DNA from: Chitinophagales bacterium
GTDB lineage: Bacteria > Bacteroidota > Bacteroidia > Chitinophagales > Chitinophagaceae
Assembly (NCBI GenBank): GCA_020636575.1
Contig: JACJXP010000001.1
Coordinates: forward strand, 868,001 to 932,000
DNA length: 64,000 nucleotides
Reading direction: 5' to 3'
The notes under the pieces were generated by a model. The model saw only the letters and a program-made list of their open reading frames with translations. It searched no databases and was not told where the DNA came from. Below are positions 17,087 to 25,557 of this stretch, piece by piece. How positions within the stretch are numbered: position 1 is the stretch's first letter; the number at the start of each line of letters is the position of its first letter. Made by a program: the position numbers and the translations under genes.

Positions 17087-18490
17087 ATGTATAAAAAAGG
17101 CTTTTTATTAGTAACCCTATTTATTTCTGTACTGGCTGCTGCACAATCCGGTTATTCCATAGAAGTAAAGCTAAAGAACTCTCCCCGTAAACAGTTATTC
17201 CTTGCTTATTACTATGGTGATAGCCAATATATAAAGGATACTGCCGATGTAGTAAACAATACGGCCGTATTTAAAGGCAAGCAACCTCTTGAATATGGTA
17301 TTTACCTTGTAGTGGAACCTGGCACTAATAAGTATATGGAGATACTGATCGATGGCAAGGACCAGAATTTTTACCTCGAAATAGATTACACAGCTGTTCA
17401 GCGATGGGTGGATGTACAGGGTTCAGCTGTTAACCAGCAATTCAAAAGCTATCTTGAATTCTTAAATGGGAAGAGAAAAGAAAGAGAAGCCCTGGAGAAA
17501 CAAAAGGAAGAAGAAAGCATCAAAAAACTGGATAAGGAAGTAGAAAGCTACCAGCTGAACTTTACAAAAGATCATCGGGGCTCCTTACTTGCTGCTATGA
17601 TCAAGGCCGGCCAGCCGCTTGACCCACCCAGTTTTTCCGGTAGCAAAGAACAAAAGGATCTTAAGAACTGGCAATGGTACAAAGCTCACTTTTTTGATAA
17701 TATTGACCTTAAAGATGAACGGATGCTGCGGACAAATATCATGTCCAGAAAGGTTGATGAATATATTGACAAAATGACCTCACCACATCCTGACTCCATC
17801 ATTAGATCAGTGGACCTGATACTAAAAAAAGTAAGCCCTTCCAAAGAGAATTTTAAATACTTCCTTGTCCACCTGCTTAATAAATATGCCAGCTCAAAAT
17901 ATGTGGGAATGGATGCCATATATGTACATATAGTAAAGGAATATTATGCTAAAAATAAAGCACCATGGACCAATAAACAGACCCTGACTAAAATTTTAAA
18001 TACTGCAAAAAATCTGGAACCCCTGCTTATTGGTAAAAAAGCGCCTGACCTTCAGTTGACCTCGGTAAACGATATAAATATAAACCTGCATAAGTTTTCA
18101 GCCAAACACACAATTCTTTATTTCTATGAACATGATTGTAATAGTTGTAAAAAGGATTTTCCAATATTAAAGAAAATAGCAGATAAATACGCAGCAAAGG
18201 GACTCAAGGTGCTTACTGTCTGTGTTGATTATTATTTTAATATCAGCGATATTGTTTTTCTTTCAGGAATAGGATTTGGAGAATTTCGCACTTTTATAAA
18301 AGATAACAATATGGGCTCCTTTTTTAATGCACATGCTCAAATAGGTGAATTAGCCAGTGAAAAAATAAAATCCATTTATAGTATTAGTTACGTACCCCAG
18401 TTATATGTTCTTGACGATAAAAAGATCATTAAAGTAAAACAAATAGGCGCTAACCAGCTGGAAGATATGTTGCAAAAGATGGGGTTGTAA
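17087..18490 (+). CDS. TlpA-like thioredoxin with DUF4369/DUF5106-type N-terminus
   Basis: 467 residues. I use the ATG at 17087; a GTG one codon earlier is possible. Signal peptide ends near LAAAQ. Residues about 22-110 look like DUF4369 (beta-rich: VKLKNSPRKQLFLAYYYGDS, DGKDQNFYLEIDY). A long charged helical middle (about 145-180) and the DUF5106-like helical domain follow. The C-terminal thioredoxin domain has the redox motif EHDCNSCKKDF and cis-Pro in SYVPQLYVLD. Such proteins act as periplasmic thiol-disulfide reductases, e.g. in cytochrome maturation or envelope repair. Stands alone between a terminator and the AT-rich nuclease gene. Confidence 0.85.
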   Translation: MYKKGFLLVTLFISVLAAAQSGYSIEVKLKNSPRKQLFLAYYYGDSQYIKDTADVVNNTAVFKGKQPLEYGIYLVVEPGTNKYMEILIDGKDQNFYLEIDYTAVQRWVDVQGSAVNQQFKSYLEFLNGKRKEREALEKQKEEESIKKLDKEVESYQLNFTKDHRGSLLAAMIKAGQPLDPPSFSGSKEQKDLKNWQWYKAHFFDNIDLKDERMLRTNIMSRKVDEYIDKMTSPHPDSIIRSVDLILKKVSPSKENFKYFLVHLLNKYASSKYVGMDAIYVHIVKEYYAKNKAPWTNKQTLTKILNTAKNLEPLLIGKKAPDLQLTSVNDININLHKFSAKHTILYFYEHDCNSCKKDFPILKKIADKYAAKGLKVLTVCVDYYFNISDIVFLSGIGFGEFRTFIKDNNMGSFFNAHAQIGELASEKIKSIYSISYVPQLYVLDDKKIIKVKQIGANQLEDMLQKMGL

Positions 18491-18649
18491 GTGATTCCTG
18501 GCATACTGTCTTATTTTCTTTTGGGTTAACTTAGAAAAGTGGTAACTGGTCTCCATAAAAAATACCAATCGTTAAAAATATTTGGTCATTGAAGGTTGGA
18601 ATAAGATAAAAAATTATTCCCCCAAAGTGCTATCATATATTCATATATA

Positions 18650-20623
18650 ATGAACCGTCACTACTATTCAAATATTATTTCGAGATTTTGCTCATCTTCA
18701 TCTCATGAAATATTGGGAGAGCTTGTCGAAAGCTCAGAATTTTCAGTTGAGACAACTCAAAAAGATTCGTGGCTTCGTCAGATAAAAATTTTAAAAGGTT
18801 TACTTAATGATTATGAAGGAGCAATATTTTTCGAATATTCTATTCCAAGAATGGGGAGAAGAATAGATGTTGTATTACTTATTGAAAATGTAATTTTTGT
18901 TCTTGAGTTTAAAATTGGTGAAGATAAATTTCTAACAAATAGCTTGGATCAAGTTTGGGATTATGCGCTTGATTTAAAGAATTTCCATGAAACAAGTCAT
19001 AAACATTTAATAGCACCAATTTTGATTGCTACCGAAGCCCAAACCTTCTTTCAAAATATTGCTACGACCCCTCATAACGATAACTTGTTATTCCCAATAA
19101 GGGCAAATAGTATATCATTAGAAGAAACAATAAAAAGTATTTTGTCTTTTGCTGATGGGGAAAATATTTATGCCCCTGCATGGGCAGAGGGAAGATACTC
19201 GCCAACACCCACGATTATTGAAGCGGCTATGGCTTTATATAATAACCATAGCGTAGCTGAAATCTCAAGAAGTGATGCAGGAGCAACTAATCTTACTGAC
19301 ACAAGTAATGCCTTAAAAAAAATAATCACTCAAAGTAAGGTGAATAAAGAAAAGGCGATTTGTTTTGTTACAGGTGTGCCGGGAGCTGGTAAAACACTTG
19401 TGGGTTTAGATATTGCAACTAAACACCTTGATAAAGTTAACGATGTAGCAAGTGTATTTCTTTCCGGTAATGGTCCTCTTGTAGCAATACTACGAGAAGC
19501 TTTGACAAGAGATAAATATAAAAGAGAAAAAGAGCTTGGAAATAAGGTTAGAAAAGGAGAAATTATGAGTGAGGTCAAATTGTTTATTCAAAACGTTCAC
19601 AATTTCCGTGATGAAAGTTTAAAAGATAATAAAGCTCCATTTGAACATGTCGCAATTTTTGATGAAGCTCAAAGAGCTTGGAATCATATTCAGACTGCGA
19701 ACTTCATGTTACGAAAGAAAAAAAATCCAAATTTCAATTTATCAGAACCAGAGTTTTTAATTTCTTGTCTTGATAGACATAAGGATTGGGCTGTTATAAT
19801 TTGTTTAGTTGGGGGAGGTCAAGAAATTAATACGGGTGAAGCAGGAATAAGCGAATGGATTGAGTCACTTAATCGTTCGTTTCCTGAATGGCGAATTTAT
19901 ATTTCAGATAAGCTAAGTGATAGTGAATATGCGGCAGGAAGAGCTCTTGAAATCTTAGAAACTCATAAATACGTCTCTACAAACCCATCGCTACATCTTT
20001 CTGTTTCTCTTCGGTCATTTAGAGCAGAGCATCTTTCTTTTTTGATAAAAAATTTACTTGACTTAAATATTGAAGCAGCAAGAGAAAACTACAAATTAAT
20101 AGAAGATAAATATCCAATTGTATTAACTAGAAGTATAGAAACTGCAAAAAAATGGCTTAAAGAAAAAGCCAGAGGAACTGAACGATACGGTATGATTGTT
20201 TCATCACAAGCTATAAGACTTAAGCCATATGCAATTGATGTTAAGTCACCGATGGACCCAATTCACTGGTTTTTAGACGAAAAAGATGATATAAGGTCGT
20301 CTTTTTACTTGGAAGATGTAGCAACAGAATTTCAAGTTCAGGGACTTGAGCTTGATTGGGCATGTGTAACATGGGATGGTGATTTTCGATATTCTCCAAA
20401 CGGTTGGAGTTATCATTCATTTATGGGCAACAGATGGAGAAACATAAATAAGGAAGAAAGAAAACTCTATTTAAAAAATGCTTATCGAGTTTTATTAACA
20501 AGAGCAAGGCAAGGAATGATTATTGTAGTCCCTCAAGGAGATTTAGAAGACCATACAAGAAAACCAGAGTATTACGACCCAACCTTTGACTATCTAAAAG
20601 AAATAGGAATAAAACTAATTTAA
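18650..20623 (+). CDS. DUF2075 helicase with N-terminal PD-(D/E)XK-like nuclease
   Basis: 657 residues. N-terminal region (about 65-90) has a nuclease-like core: RMGRRIDVVLL with Asp, then VIFVLEFKIG giving the E-x-K pair. The middle is a superfamily 1-type ATPase (DUF2075, Schlafen group 3-like): Walker A GVPGAGKT at about 242-249, Walker B HVAIFDEAQRAW at about 335, and LVGGGQEINTGEAG as motif III. The C-terminus has VQGLELDWACVTWDGD and LTRARQGMIIVVPQ (motifs V-VI). Base composition is visibly AT-richer than the neighbours, with many TTA and AGA codons, a sign of transfer. DUF2075 proteins are often found in defence islands; here no methylase or toxin partner is adjacent. Role in phage defence is inference. 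Confidence 0.85.
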   Translation: MNRHYYSNIISRFCSSSSHEILGELVESSEFSVETTQKDSWLRQIKILKGLLNDYEGAIFFEYSIPRMGRRIDVVLLIENVIFVLEFKIGEDKFLTNSLDQVWDYALDLKNFHETSHKHLIAPILIATEAQTFFQNIATTPHNDNLLFPIRANSISLEETIKSILSFADGENIYAPAWAEGRYSPTPTIIEAAMALYNNHSVAEISRSDAGATNLTDTSNALKKIITQSKVNKEKAICFVTGVPGAGKTLVGLDIATKHLDKVNDVASVFLSGNGPLVAILREALTRDKYKREKELGNKVRKGEIMSEVKLFIQNVHNFRDESLKDNKAPFEHVAIFDEAQRAWNHIQTANFMLRKKKNPNFNLSEPEFLISCLDRHKDWAVIICLVGGGQEINTGEAGISEWIESLNRSFPEWRIYISDKLSDSEYAAGRALEILETHKYVSTNPSLHLSVSLRSFRAEHLSFLIKNLLDLNIEAARENYKLIEDKYPIVLTRSIETAKKWLKEKARGTERYGMIVSSQAIRLKPYAIDVKSPMDPIHWFLDEKDDIRSSFYLEDVATEFQVQGLELDWACVTWDGDFRYSPNGWSYHSFMGNRWRNINKEERKLYLKNAYRVLLTRARQGMIIVVPQGDLEDHTRKPEYYDPTFDYLKEIGIKLI

Positions 20624-20647
20624 GAAAATATAGAGATGATTATAAAC

Positions 20648-20675
20648 AAAAAACCCCGCTTTGCAGCAGGGTTTT
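20648..20675. terminator. Bidirectional terminator between DUF2075 gene and lipoprotein
   Basis: AAAACCC with GGGTTTT arms, extended by imperfect GC-rich pairs around the centre, flanked by A and T runs on both sides. It lies between two convergent genes and can serve both strands. Confidence 0.75.
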
Positions 20676-20696
20676 AAAAACAAAATTCATCAATAC

Positions 20697-21230
20697 TTAT
20701 TCTTTACGCTTGGCCCTGTCATACTGCAGTAACAGGTCGGCCTTACCGTCTTTGTTTATGCGCCATGTTTCCTGGAGGCCTACTGTATCCACGGTACCAT
20801 CCAGCTTGGTATCAATAGCCGTAGCCCATACCAATACCCAGTCTTCTTTTTTATCAATACTGCGAACAGCCATTACCGCATTGATGGTGTCAATAGAAGA
20901 GCTGTACTTTGCCCTTGCCCTCATCCAGCCGGCCATCAGGCTATCAGCACCTTTGATCATACTGTTGTCGCTATGAAACGCCACAACGGTATCAGCGAGC
21001 CAGTTCTTCATGTTCTCCAGCTTATTGTCCGACCAGTCTTTCCAGCTTCCCTGGACTATCATGGCAGCATATTCCTGGTTGCCCATTTCAAAGGAAGAGG
21101 AATAAGTGGGGTTTAAAGGAAGTGTAACTGTTTTGTTTTCCATACCGCCACCACCAGCATCTGCTTTTTTTTCATCCTTGCAGGCATACAGTATAGTACC
21201 TGCAGCAAGTAACAATAGAAACTTTTTCAT
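20697..21230 (-). CDS. NTF2/SnoaL-like lipoprotein
   Basis: 177 residues with lipoprotein signal (MKKFLLLLAAG, lipobox TILYAC). A Gly-rich linker leads to an alpha+beta domain: EYAAMIVQGSWKDWSDNKLE, LADTVVAFHSD, DWVLVWATAID, VGLQETWRINKDGKADLL. The pattern (helix, short helices, curved beta-sheet) is like SnoaL/NTF2 fold proteins. No catalytic residues recognised. Convergent with the DUF2075 gene. Confidence 0.75.
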   Translation of the reverse strand: MKKFLLLLAAGTILYACKDEKKADAGGGGMENKTVTLPLNPTYSSSFEMGNQEYAAMIVQGSWKDWSDNKLENMKNWLADTVVAFHSDNSMIKGADSLMAGWMRARAKYSSSIDTINAVMAVRSIDKKEDWVLVWATAIDTKLDGTVDTVGLQETWRINKDGKADLLLQYDRAKRKE

Positions 21231-21466
21231 TGTGTTTATTTTAGTTTAGAGTTGACGTAAAATGAATGTAAAAGAAAAAGTCTTAACGGGGCAGGCGGGC
21301 TCACGGAAGAAGAATAAGGCTATGTTAAGGTAGGTAAATAATATTTTAGAGTGTATTATTTTTTGGGTTATAACAATCATGTATAGCTCAAAAAATCGGT
21401 CAGGTTGTAATTTATCAGGTATCGGGTTTTCGTCGGTAGTTCAGTAATTTTAGTATAATTATCATC

Positions 21467-22468
21467 ATGCAATCCAAAGGAGAAATACTGATATATAAAG
21501 CAAAAGACGGCAGCCAACAGCTGGAAGTAAAGCTGGATGAGGATACGGTTTGGCTTAGTCAAGCCCAAATGGTAGGTTTATTTAACAGTTCAAAACAAAA
21601 CATCAGCCACCATATACGTCAGATTTATAAAGAAGGGGAACTGAGAAAAGGAGTAACTGTCAAAAAATATTTGACAGTTCAAAAAGAGGCTAAACGTATG
21701 GTTTCCAGATACGTAGAGGTGTATAATCTTGATGTCATCATTTCAGTTGGATACCGGGTAAAATCCAAAAGAGGCACGCAATTCCGCCAATGGGCTACAC
21801 AGCAACTCAAAGACCATTTAATAAGGGGTTACACACTTAATGAAAAACGGTTGCAATTGATTAACCAAAATATGCAACAATTGGAGCAGGCTGTAAAGCT
21901 TATTCAACAATCCGGAAATTCCGAACAGTTGAATGCAACGGAAGCCAAGGGGCTATTGGAAATCATTACCAACTACACCCAAAGCTTTATTCTCTTAAAC
22001 CAGTTTGACAGCAATAATCTGCCAGATAAAAAGCTGAATGAGGACATTACCTACGAAATTGAATATAAAGAAGCGAAAGAAGCTATTAGTGAACTGAAGA
22101 AGCAGTTGATCAAAAAGAAAGAAGCTTCTAATTTGTTTGGAAATGAAAGGGATCAGGGTTTTGAAAGTATACTAAACTCTGTTGTTCAGACCTTCGGCGG
22201 GGAGTACCTGTATAAAAGTATAGAAGAACAAGCTGCACATTTATTATACTTTGTCATCAAGAACCATCCTTTTACGGATGGAAATAAACGTATTGGTGCT
22301 TTTCTATTTGTCTGGTTCCTGGAAAAGAATAAGCATCGGTTTAAAAAATCTGGGGAATTAAAAATAAATGACAATGCCCTTGTGGCATTAGCATTACTTG
22401 TAGCACAAAGCAACCCCGATGATAAAGAAGTAATGATCAAACTGGTTATAAACCTGATCCGTAGTTAG
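21467..22468 (+). CDS. RhuM-like protein with C-terminal Fic domain
   Basis: 333 residues. N-terminal RhuM domain: TVWLSQAQMVGLFNSSKQNI (winged-helix-like), HIRQIYKEGEL, YNLDVIISVGYRVKSKRGTQ, FRQWATQQLKDHLIRGY. The C-terminal part is a Fic/Doc domain with active-site motif HPFTDGNKRIGAF at about residue 266. Fic proteins transfer AMP or phosphate to target proteins; the usual second-half Arg pattern (GxGRxxR) is replaced by GNKRIGA, which is closer to Doc-type sequences. No antitoxin gene is adjacent; an inhibitory helix was not identified. RhuM-Fic fusions are common in bacterial mobile regions; the role may be toxin or regulator. Confidence 0.88.
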   Translation: MQSKGEILIYKAKDGSQQLEVKLDEDTVWLSQAQMVGLFNSSKQNISHHIRQIYKEGELRKGVTVKKYLTVQKEAKRMVSRYVEVYNLDVIISVGYRVKSKRGTQFRQWATQQLKDHLIRGYTLNEKRLQLINQNMQQLEQAVKLIQQSGNSEQLNATEAKGLLEIITNYTQSFILLNQFDSNNLPDKKLNEDITYEIEYKEAKEAISELKKQLIKKKEASNLFGNERDQGFESILNSVVQTFGGEYLYKSIEEQAAHLLYFVIKNHPFTDGNKRIGAFLFVWFLEKNKHRFKKSGELKINDNALVALALLVAQSNPDDKEVMIKLVINLIRS

Positions 22469-22543
22469 GATTTCATTTGGCTGCCCCTCCTATTTTTTTT
22501 AAATTTCAACATGTGCTAAAAACGAATTAAAAAAAGCAACACC

Positions 22544-23395
22544 ATGATCATTGATGTACATACCCATCTTAATAATTATCACGAAGAAACCGTTTTACCC
22601 CTGCAGGTAAGCCTCGACAGGCTGCTGGGAGTAATGGAAGAGAACAAAGTAGATTATTCACTTATCCTTACCAGTTATAAAGTAAATGAACACCGCCCCT
22701 CGGTAAAACAGGTGGTGGAAGCCACCAGGGATATTCCAAGCCTGGGAACAGTGGCCGGTATCAGCTATCTTAATTATAAAGAAAAAGACCTGCGGGAAAT
22801 GGCTGACTACCTCCGCAGCGGGGAGATCAAGGCTTTTAAACTATACCCCGGTTATGAACCTTTTTATCCGTATGATAAACGCCTCCAGGTGATCTATGAA
22901 CTGGCGATAGAATTTGATATTCCTGTTATGTTCCACTCAGGTGACACTTATACCCCAAAAGGGAAGATCCGTTTCTCCCACCCATTGCATATTGACGATG
23001 TGGCCGTTGATTTTCCGGAGTTAAAAATTGTGATCTGCCATGTAGGTAACCCATGGATAAGGGATTGTATGGAAGTAGTGTACAAAAACAAGAATGTATA
23101 TGCTGATGTTTCCGGACTGGTACTTGGGGATTTTAGCGACAAATTTGAACGTTACATGAAAGAACAACTGGAAGAAATGATACTCTATGCCGGCGACCCG
23201 CAATATCTTTTATACGGAACCGACTGGCCCATCTCCACCATGAAATCATACCTGAACTTTATGAAACAGCTGGATCTTTCTGATGATAAGAAAGAACTCA
23301 TTTACTGGAAGAATGCAGCCAAGCTGTTTAAGATAGATGTGAGTAAGCTTAGCAATAGCCCTGCAGTAAAAGAACAGCCTAAAAAAGCTGAATAG
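22544..23395 (+). CDS. Metal-dependent amidohydrolase (amidohydrolase 2 family)
   Basis: 283 residues, cytosolic TIM-barrel. Metal-binding signature IIDVHTHLNNY at the N-terminus, later ligands in VMFHSGDTY, IVICHVGNPW and LLYGTDWPIS (Asp). This is the amidohydrolase-related pattern of decarboxylases and lactonases (e.g. ACMSD-like). No partner pathway genes nearby, so the substrate cannot be named. 75 bp downstream of the RhuM-Fic gene. Confidence 0.85.
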   Translation: MIIDVHTHLNNYHEETVLPLQVSLDRLLGVMEENKVDYSLILTSYKVNEHRPSVKQVVEATRDIPSLGTVAGISYLNYKEKDLREMADYLRSGEIKAFKLYPGYEPFYPYDKRLQVIYELAIEFDIPVMFHSGDTYTPKGKIRFSHPLHIDDVAVDFPELKIVICHVGNPWIRDCMEVVYKNKNVYADVSGLVLGDFSDKFERYMKEQLEEMILYAGDPQYLLYGTDWPISTMKSYLNFMKQLDLSDDKKELIYWKNAAKLFKIDVSKLSNSPAVKEQPKKAE

Positions 23396-23551
23396 CTTAT
23401 ATCTCTCACAAATACAAGCTAACCGACTCTTTTTCAATGCATATAAACTGAATGAGTGATATAACACTTTTGAGTTAATTCCATATCTGATAATATCGGT
23501 ACATTAGATAAGCGAACAGGCAATACATTCTTCTACTATAAAACTCACACC

Positions 23552-25072
23552 ATGAAACTGAAACTACTGTTAGTGGCGTTGATGACGGGGGGCTTGTTTA
23601 TTTCAACGATTGCACAAACTGTTACCCTTTACCGCGACTGTAATTACCGGGGCATTAGTCAGAAACTGACTATTGGTACCCATGAACTCAGCCAGACCAA
23701 TATCGGCAACCGGCAACTTTCTTCATTAAGGGTGCCTAACGGGCTAAAAGTTGTGTTATACAGCAGCAGCGGAGCAAAAGGCGACCTGGTAAATATTTCA
23801 TCAGACATCACTTGCCTGACTGATATCGGGTTCAATGATAAAGCCTCCTCTATTGTTGTGGAAAGGGACAGGGGCAATAACAATTTTCCCGGAAGAGGCA
23901 ATGCTGTAACGCTTTTTGAGGAATGCAATTTCAGGGGCAATAGCCGTGCCCTGGAAGCAGGCAGACACGATGTAGCTGACCTTGGTATACGAAACGACAG
24001 GCTTTCTTCTTTCCAGCTTTCCAATGGATACAGTATTACTGTTTACGAGAATTCAGGTTATAGCGGAAGAAGCACCACCTTCCGGAGCAGCGAGAACTGT
24101 TTATCTTATACATGGAACAACAAAGTATCCAGTATTTATGTTTTTCGTGACAGGGGTAATAATAACAACAATGGATTTGCTGCTGCCACTTTATATGAAA
24201 GCTGCAATTTTACCGGCAACAGGAATACCCTTGGCCCCGGTTATCATGATGTAGCTGATCTTGGTATCCGTAATGACAGGCTTTCTTCTTTTCAACTGGC
24301 GAATGGCTTTAGTATTACTTTATTTGAAAACTCAGGATACAGCGGAAAAAGCTATACCTACAACAATAGCGAGAATTGCTTAACCTATACCTGGAACAAT
24401 AAGGTTTCCAGTGTACATATTTTCAGAAATGGTGGTGGGTATAATAATGGATATAACCCCGGCAATAACAATACTAACAACGGAGGTGGTGTTACCGTTT
24501 ACAGGGATTGCAATTACAGGGGTACCAGCAAAACTTTGACAGAAGGCAGTTACAATGCATACCAGTTAGGCATCGGGAATGATAAACTTTCTTCTTTCAG
24601 GATATCTCCGGGTTACCGCATCACTATTTTTGAAAACTCCAATTATTCCGGCAATAGCGCCAGCTATAATAATGATGTATCCTGCCTGAGCAGCTATTGG
24701 AATGATAAAACTTCAAGTATCAGGATTGATAGAATTGGAAATAATTATGGGTACGACAATAACAATTATTATAATAACAACAATAATAATAATCCGGATA
24801 ATGCAGTGATCATTTATAGCCAGGAAAATTTCGGGGGTCGTTCTGCTGTTTTGCGTCCCGGTTCCATTGCTTATCTGCCAGATGTTGGTTTTCCCGACAA
24901 TGCCATCAGTTCATTGCAACTACCGCCTGGGTGGAAAGTAGTTTTATATGATCAGCCTAATTTCCGGGGCTCCAGTTACAATGTATTACGGACCAAAGAC
25001 AAATTCTTACTGTCCGGCTGGAGCAATAAAGCATCATCATTGATCATTTATACTTCAGGTGGATTGAAGTAA
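23552..25072 (+). CDS. Secreted protein with five beta/gamma-crystallin domains
   Basis: 506 residues; signal peptide to about residue 22. Five domains of roughly 80-90 residues follow, each with two Greek-key motifs. Each starts with a pattern like VTLYRDCNYRG, has the Y/F-E-N-S-GYSG turn, and ends in an SSI/SSV strand. The calcium signature (N/D)(N/D)XX(S/T)S appears in nearly every motif: NDKASS, NDRLSS (twice), NNKVSS (twice), NDKLSS, NDKTSS, DNAISS; two others (NRQLSS, SNKASS) are slightly altered. Linkers are Asn/Gly-rich (poly-Asn between domains 4 and 5). Microbial members bind calcium and are stabilised by it. Likely extracellular structural or adhesive protein; role unknown. Domains 2 and 3 are very similar. 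Confidence 0.9.
   Translation: MKLKLLLVALMTGGLFISTIAQTVTLYRDCNYRGISQKLTIGTHELSQTNIGNRQLSSLRVPNGLKVVLYSSSGAKGDLVNISSDITCLTDIGFNDKASSIVVERDRGNNNFPGRGNAVTLFEECNFRGNSRALEAGRHDVADLGIRNDRLSSFQLSNGYSITVYENSGYSGRSTTFRSSENCLSYTWNNKVSSIYVFRDRGNNNNNGFAAATLYESCNFTGNRNTLGPGYHDVADLGIRNDRLSSFQLANGFSITLFENSGYSGKSYTYNNSENCLTYTWNNKVSSVHIFRNGGGYNNGYNPGNNNTNNGGGVTVYRDCNYRGTSKTLTEGSYNAYQLGIGNDKLSSFRISPGYRITIFENSNYSGNSASYNNDVSCLSSYWNDKTSSIRIDRIGNNYGYDNNNYYNNNNNNNPDNAVIIYSQENFGGRSAVLRPGSIAYLPDVGFPDNAISSLQLPPGWKVVLYDQPNFRGSSYNVLRTKDKFLLSGWSNKASSLIIYTSGGLK
23618..25068 (+). repeat. Five tandem crystallin domain repeats within the gene
   Basis: Repeat units begin at about 23618, 23900, 24181, 24487 and 24802. Units 2 and 3 share long runs of identical residues (VADLGIRNDRLSSFQL, ENSGYSG, YTWNNKVSS) while units 1, 4 and 5 are more diverged, pointing to a later duplication of one unit. 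Confidence 0.8.
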
Positions 25073-25104
25073 AAAGACTTTAAACATAATGACCCGTAAA
25101 ACGA

Positions 25105-25132
25105 GAAAACCCCGACAAAAATCTGCCGGGGT
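25105..25132 (-). terminator. Terminator downstream of tRNA-Phe
   Basis: On the minus strand CCCCGGCA pairs with TGTCGGGG (one G-U), loop GATTTT, then TTTT. It is 16 bp past the 3' end of the tRNA. Confidence 0.65.
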
Positions 25133-25147
25133 CATTCTGCTTCAGGG

Positions 25148-25220
25148 TGGTGTGGGGCGGGATCGAACCGCCGACACAAGGATTTTCAGTCCTTTGCTCT
25201 ACCAACTGAGCTACCGCACC
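25148..25220 (-). tRNA. tRNA-Phe (anticodon GAA)
   Basis: 73-nt cloverleaf on the minus strand. Acceptor arm GGTGCGG with CCACACC, D arm GCTC/GAGC with loop AGTTGGTA, anticodon arm AAGGA/TCCTT with loop CTGAAAA (anticodon GAA), variable loop GTGTC, T arm GGCGG/CCGCC with TTCGATC, discriminator A. CCA is not encoded; CCC follows. The acceptor arm carries one mismatch, C5 against A68, the other six pairs being standard. Confidence 0.95.
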
Positions 25221-25312
25221 TTGCTTACCCTTTTGGGGCAGCAAAAATAAGCCTTTGAGGATAAATCTGGTAATGATTTACCCAAAAGCTCAAAACTTAT
25301 TTTATAGAGTGA

Positions 25313-25516
25313 TCACTTTTTTTTGGCGGCCTTCTTCCTGGGAGCAGCTTTTTTCTTTTTAGCTGCCGCTTTCTCTGCTTTGCTTTTCTTGGCAAGATCG
25401 GCCCGGTGAGCCCTTTCATAGGTCTGAATATCAACAAATCTGCCTTTGGCATCCCTAACGGCATAAAGCTTTTTACCGGCTGTACTGCGGTGTGTGGTAC
25501 GTCTTGTTTTTGCCAT
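25313..25516 (-). CDS. Small Lys-rich basic protein
   Basis: 67 residues starting at MAKTRRTTHRSTAGKK; the frame is open 15 codons further up but those are not likely coding. The first half has a short beta-like stretch (KLYAVRDAKGRFVDIQTYER), the second is Lys/Ala-rich like histone-H1-type tails (KKSKAEKAAAKKKKAAPRKK). This suggests nucleic acid binding. It follows recQ on the same strand after 41 bp. Similar small basic proteins are common in Bacteroidota but none is characterised that I can name. Confidence 0.7.
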   Translation of the reverse strand: MAKTRRTTHRSTAGKKLYAVRDAKGRFVDIQTYERAHRADLAKKSKAEKAAAKKKKAAPRKKAAKKK

Positions 25517-25557
25517 GATCTGTATGTTTAGGATAAATAATCTAAGATTATACCAAA

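Noticed and set aside
18491..22543. Insertion sequence or prophage ends around the AT-rich gene
   Set aside because: No terminal inverted repeats, target duplications or integrase were seen.
23618..25068. CRISPR-like repeats
   Set aside because: The repeats are about 260-310 bp, coding and diverged, so they are protein domain repeats.
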